Shown: positions 44,089 to 52,554 of the stretch, one piece after another
Position numbering within the stretch: position 1 is the first letter of the stretch
Layout: the number at the start of each line of letters is the position of its first letter
From: JBGSOV01 sp041738935
Lineage (GTDB): Bacteria; Patescibacteriota; Gracilibacteria; CAIRYL01; GCA-016699755
Direction: 5' to 3'
Length of the DNA stretch: 64,000 bases
NCBI GenBank assembly: GCA_041738935.1
Contig: JBGSOV010000020.1
Location: 1-64,000 of the forward strand
Made by a program: the position numbers and the translations under genes
Notes under the pieces: generated by a model
Told to the model about the DNA's origin: nothing
Database searches by the model: none
The model's input: the letters and a program-made list of their open reading frames with translations, nothing else

Positions 44089-45061
44089 AAAAAAGAATAT
44101 TTAATCCGTATCCGATAAAAATAATACCAACCGTGACTATTCCAAAGAAAGTGACAAGCAATTGCCACTTGAGTACTTTTTTCAAAATCAGGGCTTCTGG
44201 CAAAGAAAGTCCTACGACTGCCATCATAAAAGCAATAGCAGTTCCGATAGGCACTCCTTTGGCGACAAGAGACTGAATAATCGGAATCACCCCACTCGCA
44301 TTGGCATACATCGGCACAGCGAGAATAGTGGCAAGTGGAACACCCCAAAATCCAGCACTTTCTAAATATTTTTCAAAAAAACCTTCCGGTATGTATCCAT
44401 GAATAAGTGCTCCAAGTCCAATTCCGACAAGCAAATAAAGGGCGACTTTTTTGATAATCCCAAATGCCTCACAAGAAAGTGAAGGAAAAACTTGCCAAAA
44501 AGCTTCTCGCTTGTCTTTTGATTTGTGTTGCTTCTGGCTGTGAACTTTCCAGACAAAATCCTCGACATATTTTTCCATCTTTAGTTTTCCCAAAACAAAG
44601 CCGCCAAGCATTCCGATCAGGATTCCGGACAAAACATAAATGATGGTCAGTCTTAAACCAAAAATACTCAAGAAAAGAGCGATTGCTACCTCATTGATCA
44701 GAGGCGAAGTAATCATAAAGGCAAAAGTTACGCCGAGCGGAATCTGGGCTTCTAAAAATCCAATAAAAAGCGGAATAGAGCTACAAGAGCAAAAAGGCGT
44801 GACCGCCCCAAAGAGAGTGGCGAAAAAATAATCAACGCCGTAAAGTCTTTTACTTGCCAAAAAATCTCGGAGCTTCTCTATCGGAAGATAGAAACGCAAA
44901 ATACTCATAAAGTGAGTAATGAGGAGCATAAGAGCAAAAATTTTGAAAGTATCGTTCAAGAAAAATTGCACGCTCTCACCAAGATGTGAACCTTGTTCAA
45001 GTCCAAAAACAAAAAAAGTTAGCCATTCTGCCAGCACTTCAAAAGGATAAAAGATGCTCAT
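44087..45061 (-). CDS. ArsP/DUF318-type permease
   Basis: A 324-residue protein with about eight hydrophobic segments. The TPFCSCSSIPLFIGFLEA signature, including the Cys-Ser-Cys-Ser-Ser pattern, ITSPLINE and a central cytosolic loop of His/Lys/Gln, places it in the permease family that contains ArsP, an exporter of trivalent organoarsenicals. It is downstream of an ArsR-type regulator and a thioredoxin-like gene on the minus strand (spacing 12 bp to the latter), so the cassette is probably metalloid-responsive. The actual substrate cannot be told from sequence. Confidence 0.8.
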   Translation of the reverse strand: MSIFYPFEVLAEWLTFFVFGLEQGSHLGESVQFFLNDTFKIFALMLLITHFMSILRFYLPIEKLRDFLASKRLYGVDYFFATLFGAVTPFCSCSSIPLFIGFLEAQIPLGVTFAFMITSPLINEVAIALFLSIFGLRLTIIYVLSGILIGMLGGFVLGKLKMEKYVEDFVWKVHSQKQHKSKDKREAFWQVFPSLSCEAFGIIKKVALYLLVGIGLGALIHGYIPEGFFEKYLESAGFWGVPLATILAVPMYANASGVIPIIQSLVAKGVPIGTAIAFMMAVVGLSLPEALILKKVLKWQLLVTFFGIVTVGIIFIGYGLNILF

Positions 45062-45073
45062 AAAGAGGTGAAA

Positions 45074-45376
45074 TTAGCAATTGTTATTACCACAACAGCA
45101 ACCGCCGTTTGACTTATTTTTTTGAAGAGGACTTCCATTCATTTTATCGGTAATCGCTTTTTCAATTTCTGCACTTGTCGGCGCTTTCCCAGCAGTAATA
45201 ACCTCTCCATCGATTGCAAAAACAGGACTGCTCATCGCTCCCAGTTCTACGATTTTCGTCACATCAGTTGAGTATTCCACTTCGGTATTGAGATGGAGCT
45301 TTTTTACAACCTCTTCAGCCGCTTTGTGCAGTTTTTTGCAGGTGGCACAACCCGAACCGAGTACTTGGATTTTCAT
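45074..45376 (-). CDS. Thioredoxin-like CxxC protein with Cys-rich tail
   Basis: A 100-residue small thioredoxin-fold protein. The active pair is Cys10/Cys13 (GSGCATCKKL), with the cis-Pro region SSPVFAIDG; this is the TM0996/MTH895 'redox-active disulfide' subfamily frequently found beside permeases of this type. The tail CCCGNNNC at 93-100 adds four cysteines and may bind a metal or metalloid. It is overlapped 4 bp by the arsR stop and followed 12 bp later by the permease, so the three genes form one operon. Confidence 0.85.
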   Translation of the reverse strand: MKIQVLGSGCATCKKLHKAAEEVVKKLHLNTEVEYSTDVTKIVELGAMSSPVFAIDGEVITAGKAPTSAEIEKAITDKMNGSPLQKNKSNGGCCCGNNNC

Positions 45377-45687
45377 AGTTTTGAAAAAAATATATCTAAA
45401 CCTGAAGCATGTTTTGAAATTGCATCTTTATTTGACGAATAAATGATTTTTCTGCCTTCTTGACGAGACTCAAGTAGACCAAAATCTTTGAGTGTTTTCA
45501 GGTGATGAGAGGTGAGATTTTGGGGTATCTCAAGGTTTTTCCAAATATCGCAGACACATTGTTCTTTATGCTTTAGAAAGCAAAGAATTTTAAGACGATT
45601 TGGTTCATTGATAATCTTCAAGAAATCAACAACCTCTTGAAAATCTTTTTGAGACTGTGCATCGGTTTTGTGACAGGGTGTATGCAT
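45373..45687 (-). CDS. ArsR/SmtB-family transcriptional regulator
   Basis: A 104-residue winged-helix repressor. The metalloid-binding box is EQCVCDIW (Cys44, Cys46), equivalent to the ELCVCDL of arsenic sensors; the recognition helix reads TSHHLKTLKDFGLL, typical of the family. It should bind a symmetrical site upstream of its own gene and dissociate when As(III) or a similar soft metal binds the cysteines. It heads the arsR/thioredoxin/permease operon. Confidence 0.88.
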   Translation of the reverse strand: MHTPCHKTDAQSQKDFQEVVDFLKIINEPNRLKILCFLKHKEQCVCDIWKNLEIPQNLTSHHLKTLKDFGLLESRQEGRKIIYSSNKDAISKHASGLDIFFSKL

Positions 45688-45737
45688 AAATCAATTATAA
45701 ATGTATCAATCTCTATTAGTATTTTATCAAGTATAAA
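45688..45737. promoter_or_regulatory. Divergent control region with repeated ATCAA motifs
   Basis: ATCAA (TTGAT on the minus strand) occurs at 45690, 45705, 45726 and 45745, and TATCAA twice. The region also contains an AT-rich -10-like element. It is a plausible operator site for the ArsR protein, controlling both directions. Confidence 0.45.
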
Positions 45738-45821
45738 ATGTTACATCAAGTAAAAAAAGAAATTGCCGCTGTATTAATTGCAAAATTTCGCTATGCTCAC
45801 TGCATCTTTCTTTGCTTTTCT

Positions 45822-46394
45822 ATGGAAAAATTGGTAAAATTAAACACGAAGTTTGACCTTAGCTCTTTGCAAACAAATATCAAATCACAAGCCCAGAGTA
45901 TTCCTCTGTTTAAAATCGCGATATTCGCGCTTTTTTTCGTGATTGTCGCAATCGTGCCGATGTATCTGCACACGCAATGGTTTACTGGTCCGCTCGTCAA
46001 TGCGATTCTCATCATGACGGTTCTGCTTGTCGGTCCGACCGAAGCGATTTTGCTTGGCATGGTTCCGAGTTCGGTTGCGCTCAGTTCGGGATTGCTTCCC
46101 TTACCGCTTGCACCGATGGTACCGTTTATCATTATGGGGAATGCGGTGTTCGTCGCTATCTTCGCATATACGCAAAAGACAAACTTCTGGCTGGCTCTTG
46201 TTCTTGCTTCGTTCATCAAGTTTGCTTTTCTTTCGCTCTCCGTTTCGATGGTGATGTCGAATATGCTCGCCAATAATCTTGTGCAAAACCTCGCCATCAT
46301 GATGAGCTGGCCGCAACTCGCCACCGCATTGATGGGAGGAATCGTCGCTTTCGGCATTTTGAAAACGGTTGATAAATTGCGAAAGACAACATAA
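45822..46394 (+). CDS. Hydrogenase-associated ECF-like membrane protein
   Basis: About 190 residues from ATG 45822; an ATG at 45738 would add a cysteine-containing 28-residue leader unlike known relatives, and a promoter-like TTGCTT-N17-TAAAAT at 45812-45840 even suggests a start at TTG 45867, so the start is uncertain. Five to six hydrophobic segments follow, with FTGPLVNAILIMTVLLVGP, LLPLPLAPMVPFIIMGN and MSWPQLATALMGG. This resembles ECF-transporter S-component-like proteins that are often annotated as 'iron hydrogenase' because they sit beside [FeFe] hydrogenase genes, as here. Its role is unknown; iron or a cofactor precursor uptake is inference. Confidence 0.65.
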   Translation: MEKLVKLNTKFDLSSLQTNIKSQAQSIPLFKIAIFALFFVIVAIVPMYLHTQWFTGPLVNAILIMTVLLVGPTEAILLGMVPSSVALSSGLLPLPLAPMVPFIIMGNAVFVAIFAYTQKTNFWLALVLASFIKFAFLSLSVSMVMSNMLANNLVQNLAIMMSWPQLATALMGGIVAFGILKTVDKLRKTT

Positions 46395-46401
46395 AATTCG
46401 T

Positions 46402-46434
46402 AACCCCCCTCAGTCCCCCTTGTCAGGGGGAAGT
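46402..46434. repeat. C-rich palindromic intergenic repeat, copy 2
   Basis: AACCCCCCTCAG followed by TCCCCCT (46414-46420), a TGTC loop and AGGGGGA (46425-46431). It is almost identical to the copy at 57507-57537. Confidence 0.65.
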
Positions 46435-46450
46435 AAACACAACTTGCCAC

Positions 46451-47473
46451 TTGAATATGAACACCAAAACAAAAGAAACATTACTGCAAAAAATCGAAGC
46501 CGCCAAACTCGTCGGGCGCGGCGGCGCGGGCTTTCCGACACATCTCAAATGGAAGTTTGTGGACAAAGCCAAAGGAACGAAAAAATATGTCATCTGCAAT
46601 GCGAGCGAAGGCGAAATCGGACTGTTTAAAGATATTTATATTCTCGATCACTTTACCGCAGAGGTCTTTGAGGGGATGAAATTAGCGATGGATTTTTTGG
46701 GATCGAAATATGCCTGGTTCAATATGAATGCGAATTACTATCGCAATCTGCAAGAAAAACTCGACGCATTGATTCTTGAGTACAAAAAAAAGGGCTATGA
46801 TATTCGCGTGTTTCAAGAAAAGCCGAGTTATATCGGCGGTGAAGAAACCGCTCTCCTTAATGCCATTGAAGGCAAGCGCCCCAAACCGCGCTTAAAGCCT
46901 CCATTTCCGGCAGAAAAAGGGCTCTTTGGCAAACCGACCCTTGTCCACAATGTCGAAACGCTCTACAACATCAGTCAGGTCAATCGCGGCATGTTTAAAA
47001 ACAATCGTTTTTACTGTCTGCTTGGTCCCGTTCGCTATCCGGGCGTGTACGAATTGCCTGCCGACATGACGCTTTTGGAAGTTTTGGAAAAGACGAACAA
47101 CGTGCCGGAATTCGACTACTTTGTGCAGGTTGGCGGCAGCGCAAGCGGGGTGGTCTGGAATAGCGAGCAACTCAAAACGGAAAAAATGAGTGGCGGTGGC
47201 AGCATCGAAATCTACCCTGCCGACACCCCGCCGAAAGAAATGTTACTCAAATGGTTTGAGTTTTATAGCAAAGAAAGCTGCGGCAAATGTACGCCATGTC
47301 GCGAAGGAACGTATCAGCTTTTTGAAATGGTGAAGCAGAGTAAAAAAATTCCTTGGAACAAGATTAACGAAATACTAGATCTCCTCGAATCAGCGTCATT
47401 TTGCGCTCTTGGAAAATCAGTTCCAACGGCTGTCCGAACCTATTCAGAAAATGTCTTGCACAAAAAAATATGA
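46451..47473 (+). CDS. NuoF-like NADH-binding flavoprotein subunit of a hydrogenase
   Basis: A 340-residue protein of the NuoF/HydB/HndC family, which binds FMN, NAD(H) and one [4Fe-4S] cluster and passes electrons to a hydrogenase. Visible are GRGGAGFPTHLKW, NASEGEIG, the SYIGGEETALLNAIEG segment (where GAYICGEE is usual), SLBB-region sequence and the cluster ligands CGKCTPC plus a later Cys in ASFCALG. It is short compared with full NuoF because the thioredoxin-like N-terminal extension and C-terminal ferredoxin domain of HydB are missing. It overlaps hydA by 4 bp. Confidence 0.85.
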   Translation: MNMNTKTKETLLQKIEAAKLVGRGGAGFPTHLKWKFVDKAKGTKKYVICNASEGEIGLFKDIYILDHFTAEVFEGMKLAMDFLGSKYAWFNMNANYYRNLQEKLDALILEYKKKGYDIRVFQEKPSYIGGEETALLNAIEGKRPKPRLKPPFPAEKGLFGKPTLVHNVETLYNISQVNRGMFKNNRFYCLLGPVRYPGVYELPADMTLLEVLEKTNNVPEFDYFVQVGGSASGVVWNSEQLKTEKMSGGGSIEIYPADTPPKEMLLKWFEFYSKESCGKCTPCREGTYQLFEMVKQSKKIPWNKINEILDLLESASFCALGKSVPTAVRTYSENVLHKKI

Positions 47474-49179
47474 AAAAACCAATCGTCATCATCAACGGCA
47501 AAGAGTTTGAAGCGGAAAAAGGCGAAAACATCATGCAAACCGCTCTGCGCAACGGAATCGATATTCCGCATTTTTGCTTTCACGAAGATCTGCCACTCGA
47601 AGCAAATTGTCGCGCTTGCCTTGTACAAGATGCCGGCACGGGAAATATTGTAATGTCGTGTACGATTCCTGCCAAAGACGGTGTAAGGATATTGACGACA
47701 ACGCCAAAAGTGGAAAAAATGCGCCACAAAAATCTAGAACTCTTGCTTGCCGGACACCAGCAAAATTGTCCGCGCTGTCAAAAAAAACTACACTGCGAAA
47801 CCGCCGAGATAATGAATCGCTATCACGTCAAAGGGAACGAATATGTTCGCGAAAAAGTGCAAGAGCTGGTGCACAAATTGGGCACAGCGGCAGAGTTTGA
47901 TCCCAATCTTTGTATCGCCTGCAACAAATGTATCAAAGCGTGTGAAAGTATCGGCATCGGATTCTTGCAACTGAAAGGCAAAGCAAGCAAAACGCGTGTT
48001 GACTACAATCACGATCCCAAAGTCGATTGTATTTATTGCGGTCAATGTACCGTAGTCTGTCCGGTGGATGCGATTCGTGAGCAAAGTCATATCGAACAAG
48101 TCGAAGCCGCGATCAAAGATCCTGATAAAATTGTTATCGTGCAAACTGCTCCCTCGGTGCGTAACAGTATTGGAGAAGAATTTGGCATGCCATATGGACA
48201 AGACAATACTGGCAAAATGTTTACTGCCTATCGCAAACTTGGTTTTGACAAAATCTTTGACGTCAGTATGGGCGCCGATATTACAACGATGGTCGAAGGC
48301 AGCGAATTGGTCGAGCGGCTCGAAACCGGAGAAGGGCTCCCTATGTTCACGAGTTGTTGTCCGGGTTGGGTCAAATATGTTGAATTCTATCATCCAGAAC
48401 TGATTCCCAATCTCACAACCTCGCGCTCACCACATATCCACAGTGGCGGCGCCTACAAAACTTGGTGGGCAAAAAAAACCAAGACCGATCCAAGGAAAAT
48501 CGTCGTCGTTTCGGTGATGCCATGTACTTCGAAAAAATATGAAGCGAGCCATGACAAACTCAATATCGATGGAATGCGTCCAGTGGATTTTTCTTTGACC
48601 ACGCGCGAAATCGCCCAGATGATCCGCAAACACAAGATTGATTTTAAGAGTCTAGAACCAAGTGAAGTCGATGATGCCGGCGTGTATTCCGGCGCTGCCG
48701 TTATCTATGGTGCATCCGGCGGCGTAATGGAATCCGCTTTGCGGAGCGCGCATTATCTCGTAACGGGGAAAGAAATGGAAAAGATCGATTTGACAGAAGT
48801 GCGTGGCTACAACGGTTTCAAAAAAGCAGTTGTCACAATTGGCGATGTAAAATTGAAAGTTGCAGTTGTCGCGACGCCCAAGAATATCCAAGTCTTGCTA
48901 AAAGAACTCAAAAAAAATCCGCACGCCTATGATTATGTCGAATTTATGGCGTGTCCGGGCGGTTGCCTTGGTGGTGGTGGTCAACCAAATCCTTCGTCAA
49001 AACGCATCGTCAAAGAGCGTATTAAGGGAATTTATGCGATCGATAAAAAGATGAAGATGCGCCGTGCGCACGAAAATCCGGTTGTGAAAGAATTTTTTGA
49101 ATACGCAGATAAACTTCCTAAAAAAGAGCGCGATGCCCTGCTCTATACAAACTTCGAACCAAAACGGAAATTTGAGTAA
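47470..49179 (+). CDS. hydA: [FeFe]-hydrogenase catalytic subunit
   Basis: A 569-residue cytosolic hydrogenase; the ATG at 47470 overlaps the NuoF-like stop. N-terminal [2Fe-2S] ligands are Cys36, 47, 50 and 64; a His-ligated [4Fe-4S] site is His96 with Cys100, 103 and 109; two ferredoxin clusters use Cys148/151/154/158 and Cys187/190/193/197. H-cluster motifs are TSCCPGW (Cys296/297), MPCTSKKYE (Cys352) and CPGGC (Cys495/499). Proton-path residues Glu276 and Glu279 are kept, while the Gln after SP in clostridial enzyme CpI is His322 here. Together with the NuoF-like subunit it may couple NADH to H2, possibly with ferredoxin. HydE/F/G maturases and a NuoE-like subunit are not in the window. 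Confidence 0.93.
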   Translation: MKKPIVIINGKEFEAEKGENIMQTALRNGIDIPHFCFHEDLPLEANCRACLVQDAGTGNIVMSCTIPAKDGVRILTTTPKVEKMRHKNLELLLAGHQQNCPRCQKKLHCETAEIMNRYHVKGNEYVREKVQELVHKLGTAAEFDPNLCIACNKCIKACESIGIGFLQLKGKASKTRVDYNHDPKVDCIYCGQCTVVCPVDAIREQSHIEQVEAAIKDPDKIVIVQTAPSVRNSIGEEFGMPYGQDNTGKMFTAYRKLGFDKIFDVSMGADITTMVEGSELVERLETGEGLPMFTSCCPGWVKYVEFYHPELIPNLTTSRSPHIHSGGAYKTWWAKKTKTDPRKIVVVSVMPCTSKKYEASHDKLNIDGMRPVDFSLTTREIAQMIRKHKIDFKSLEPSEVDDAGVYSGAAVIYGASGGVMESALRSAHYLVTGKEMEKIDLTEVRGYNGFKKAVVTIGDVKLKVAVVATPKNIQVLLKELKKNPHAYDYVEFMACPGGCLGGGGQPNPSSKRIVKERIKGIYAIDKKMKMRRAHENPVVKEFFEYADKLPKKERDALLYTNFEPKRKFE

Positions 49180-49213
49180 CAAAATCAACCGATTTCTACT
49201 ATAAAAGCGAAGG

Positions 49214-50650
49214 CTAAAATCCTAACTTCTTTCGCAGCTCATTGGACTGACGCCAAAATTCGGTGCTCAGTTTGCGGTTTTTTTCGACACGACGAATCCC
49301 AGAAAGAACAGAAGTGTGATCGCGCCCGCCAAAATAGTTGCCGATTTTTTGCATCGGTTCTTTTAGCTTTTTGTGAGCAATCCACATTGCCAGTTGGCGT
49401 GGCACAACATATTCGCGCAAGCGGCTGCTGGATTTGAGCTTTTCAAGCGGAACTTCAAAAAATTCTGCTGTGCGTCGGGCGATTTCTTCGATGCAGTCGG
49501 CTTGTTCGGAATCGGCTTGTTCTTGCTCATCGAATTCTGCACGCAAGAGTCGGTTGCGCTGCTTCATAATATTCATCACGTGCGCTTGACTCGGAAGTAA
49601 TCCTTGAAGTTCGTAATGCGCCACCATTTGATTAAAAACACCAATCAGTTCGCGAATCGATCCGCAGAGCTGCTCCGCTGTATAATCTAAAATCTTGTCG
49701 GGAAACTGAATGTTCGCTTCTTTCATTCGTGTTTGCAGAATCGCAAGCCGAGTTTCAAAGTCTGGCGCTTGGATATCGGCAATCATTCCCATCGAAAAGC
49801 GCGAGACAAGCCGCTCTTCTAGTCCGCCGAGTTCGCCGGGTGCGCGATCTGACGAAAAAATGATTTGCTTTTTGGCGTGCAAGAGATCGTTAAAGACGTG
49901 GAATAAAATTTCTTGAGTGCGTTCTTTGCCCGCAAGAAACTGGATATCATCAAGAATAAAAACATCATTGGCACGGTATTTTTCACGAATCTTATCCCCT
50001 TTTCCCGAGCGGACAGCGGTGACCACTTCGTCGATAAAATTTTGCGTCGACATCAAAAAAATCGCTGCTTCCGGATTGTTTTCGGCAATTTTGTTACCGA
50101 TTGCATGAAGCAAATGTGTTTTGCCCAAGCCAACTCCACCGAAGATAAAAAGAGGTGAATATTTTTTCCCTGGTTCGCGGGCGACGGCAGTTGCCGCAGC
50201 GTGAGCGAGAATATTGTTGTCGCCAACAATAAAGTTTTCAAAAGTAAAATCTGGATTAAGAAAACGGCGCGCAAAACCTATCTGGTCGCGCGAAACGACA
50301 TATTTTGTCACTTCTTCTGGCGCTTTTGGTTTGCGCTTTTTGAAAGAATCGACTTCTTGCTGAGATAATATTTCACGCGGGTCAAAATCCGAACTTTCTT
50401 CGAGTGAACCATCAACGACAAATTCGACTGTTTTGCATTCGGGCCAGACTTCGCGTGCCGCAACAAGAATTGGCATTTTGGCATTTTGTTCAATCCAACC
50501 ACGAAAAAACTCACGCGGAATTCCCACTGTCAATATGCCACGCTCAAAACTCAAGATCGCCGTCTTTTGAAAATAAGTCAGAATGTGGGCTTTAGAGAGG
50601 GATTTTGCGGCAATTGTCGCAATCTGTCTCCACTGGTCGGTCAAAATCAT
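49214..50650 (-). CDS. dnaA: Replication initiator DnaA
   Basis: A 478-residue full-length DnaA. Domain I is about 1-80, a short charged linker follows, the AAA+ domain has Walker A at 171-178 (GGVGLGKT) and FILDDIQF Walker B, and domain IV ends with the GGRDHTSVL signature that binds DnaA boxes. It initiates replication at oriC. Unusually, its start overlaps trxB by 4 bp instead of facing dnaN, and no clustered DnaA boxes are seen beside it. Confidence 0.95.
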   Translation of the reverse strand: MILTDQWRQIATIAAKSLSKAHILTYFQKTAILSFERGILTVGIPREFFRGWIEQNAKMPILVAAREVWPECKTVEFVVDGSLEESSDFDPREILSQQEVDSFKKRKPKAPEEVTKYVVSRDQIGFARRFLNPDFTFENFIVGDNNILAHAAATAVAREPGKKYSPLFIFGGVGLGKTHLLHAIGNKIAENNPEAAIFLMSTQNFIDEVVTAVRSGKGDKIREKYRANDVFILDDIQFLAGKERTQEILFHVFNDLLHAKKQIIFSSDRAPGELGGLEERLVSRFSMGMIADIQAPDFETRLAILQTRMKEANIQFPDKILDYTAEQLCGSIRELIGVFNQMVAHYELQGLLPSQAHVMNIMKQRNRLLRAEFDEQEQADSEQADCIEEIARRTAEFFEVPLEKLKSSSRLREYVVPRQLAMWIAHKKLKEPMQKIGNYFGGRDHTSVLSGIRRVEKNRKLSTEFWRQSNELRKKLGF

Positions 50651-51549
50651 GACTGTTGAAAGATTTCGTAAGCAGCCTTGGCAGCAATCGCCCCCTCACC
50701 AACGGCAGTTGCAATCTGGGCGAATTTTTCACTACCGGTCGAATTGTCTCCTGCAGCGAGCACCCCGTGAATATTGGTCCGCTGACCGGAGTCTACTTTG
50801 ATATAACCGTCTTTGTCGAGTTCGATTCCGAGGTCTTTGGCGAGTGCGGTTTCGGGATCGGCGCCGATTTCGACGAACAGTCCGGTAATCTCGCGTTTTT
50901 CACCAGTATTTAGTACAACATGAGTCAGTTTTTTGTCACCACAAACTTCAGTCACTTGGGTGTTATGTTCGATCGTGACTTTGGGATTGTTTTGCAATTT
51001 TGTGATGAGCACCGCATCCGCACGAAAAACATCGCGCCGCACGAAAATATGCACCGAGTTGCAAATATCGGCGAGATAGAGTGCCGCTTCGACCGCGGCA
51101 TTGCCACCGCCAACGACCGCGACGTCCTGATTTTTGTAAAACGCGCCATCGCACGTTGCGCAATATGTCACGCCCTTTCCATAAAAATCATCTTCTCCAG
51201 GTGCGTTCAATTTGCGTCGTCTCGTTCCAGTAGAAAGGAGCAATGTCTTGCCTTCATGTGCGCCAGTTATCGAAGCATGCGCGCGAAATCCGCCGTCGAT
51301 TTTTTCCAACTTTTCGACCATGTCAAAGACGATTTCGGCACCGTTATCTGTAATTTGCTTCATCATTTTTTGTGCGAGCTCCTGTCCCGTCGTGTGCTCA
51401 AAACCAAGGTAATTTTCGACTTCGCCGCTGACTGCGACTTGCCCGCCAGGTTGTCCGCCAATTAGTTTTACTTTCATGCTGTAACGCGTGCAATACAGCG
51501 AACAATTGTAAGCGGCTGGTCCGAGTCCGACAATCAGCAGGTCATGCAT
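50647..51549 (-). CDS. trxB: Thioredoxin reductase
   Basis: A 300-residue FAD/NADPH enzyme that reduces thioredoxin. The start at 51549 gives MHDLLIVGLGPAAYN with the FAD-binding motif; the redox-active pair is Cys130/Cys133 (YCATCDG), followed by a VVGGGNAAVEAALYL NADPH-binding motif and a C-terminal GVLAAGDNST FAD segment. The length is normal. Its stop overlaps dnaA by 4 bp, so dnaA expression is coupled to it. Confidence 0.93.
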   Translation of the reverse strand: MHDLLIVGLGPAAYNCSLYCTRYSMKVKLIGGQPGGQVAVSGEVENYLGFEHTTGQELAQKMMKQITDNGAEIVFDMVEKLEKIDGGFRAHASITGAHEGKTLLLSTGTRRRKLNAPGEDDFYGKGVTYCATCDGAFYKNQDVAVVGGGNAAVEAALYLADICNSVHIFVRRDVFRADAVLITKLQNNPKVTIEHNTQVTEVCGDKKLTHVVLNTGEKREITGLFVEIGADPETALAKDLGIELDKDGYIKVDSGQRTNIHGVLAAGDNSTGSEKFAQIATAVGEGAIAAKAAYEIFQQS

Positions 51550-51645
51550 ATTAAAGCAAAAAAAAGAAGTCACTTGGGCTGTCATCTTACACCGACCAAA
51601 ATCGTCTCGCAAGAGATGATGAGAAAAAATCTTGGATTCTACCAA

Positions 51646-52188
51646 TTATGTGGAGAGAACTTGCCGCGCGAAAGTAATCGCCGCCAATGCCGCCACGGAA
51701 GAGGTTGCGGAATTTTGGAGGAGAAGTTGTTCCGCCGCCGCCAGATCCGGGACGAGAAACGTCTCGATCTGTTCGCTCGCCTCGCAGGTGTGCTCTTGGA
51801 AAAAAGCGGCGTCTTGCGCCAAGAACATATGATAGCGCATAATCGAGCCGGTGGGATTGGCAAAGGTTGTGCCCAATGATTTCCATTGTTTCGCGGCATA
51901 ACCGGTTTCTTCGAGCAGTTCTCGCTTGGCAGCAGCAAGCGAATTTTCGCCTTTGTCGATCAGACCAGCACAAAATTCGATGACGATTTCTCCACAACCA
52001 TGTTTGTAATTGCGTTGCATCAAGATTTCGCCAGAAGCAAGTACCGGAATCACAAACACCGCATCCGATGATTTTGACACAAACCATTCTACTTCTTCGC
52101 CATTTGGCAGGCGCACAATTTGTTTTTCGACCGGAAGCCACTGATTGTCGAGAATCATTTCACGACTGAGGATTTCGAATTTTTGCAT
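51646..52188 (-). CDS. Nudix hydrolase (ADP-ribose pyrophosphatase-like)
   Basis: A 180-residue protein with the complete Nudix box at 75-97 (G, five residues, E81, seven residues, R89-E90-L-L-E93-E94, G96). The flanking sequence (QRNYKHG and EFCAGLIDKGE) resembles NudF-type enzymes that cleave ADP-ribose and similar nucleoside diphosphate derivatives. It starts 3 bp after the stop of the small membrane-protein gene upstream and is likely co-transcribed with it. Confidence 0.85.
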   Translation of the reverse strand: MQKFEILSREMILDNQWLPVEKQIVRLPNGEEVEWFVSKSSDAVFVIPVLASGEILMQRNYKHGCGEIVIEFCAGLIDKGENSLAAAKRELLEETGYAAKQWKSLGTTFANPTGSIMRYHMFLAQDAAFFQEHTCEASEQIETFLVPDLAAAEQLLLQNSATSSVAALAAITFARQVLST

Positions 52189-52191
52189 GGA

Positions 52192-52491
52192 TTAGTGGCG
52201 AATAATTTTGATAAGCGTACTGAGTAAAATCACGAGCAGCGTCAGCGGAAAAAAGAAAATGGTGATAATCGCCGAAAACCAAAATGGCACCGCATACTGT
52301 TTGGGACGAACGAATTGCAACAAATACACAAGACTGACGCTAAACCAGTTGACGTACATCACCGCCAAAAAAACGGCAAACAGTCCCATCCAAATAATCA
52401 ATCCCACGAGGAACTGAATCGGACTACCACCGTTTTTGTTATTGTGAAAATGCGGAAATTCCGGCTCGATAATGACATTGTTGTTATTCAT
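52192..52491 (-). CDS. Small two-segment membrane protein
   Basis: A 99-residue protein with an Asn/His-rich N-terminal 25 residues and two to three hydrophobic segments (about 27-50, 52-63, 69-93). No family recognised. It is directly upstream of the Nudix gene (3-bp gap) and presumably in the same transcript. Confidence 0.55.
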   Translation of the reverse strand: MNNNNVIIEPEFPHFHNNKNGGSPIQFLVGLIIWMGLFAVFLAVMYVNWFSVSLVYLLQFVRPKQYAVPFWFSAIITIFFFPLTLLVILLSTLIKIIRH

Positions 52492-52554
52492 GATTCGGGG
52501 AACATATTGCAGAGCGACTCTAGCGATTTAGGGAATGTTTGCAAGTGGAAATCA

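Noticed and set aside
49180..49213. A replication origin beside dnaA
   Set aside because: The 34-bp gap and the trxB junction have no cluster of TTATCCACA-like boxes.
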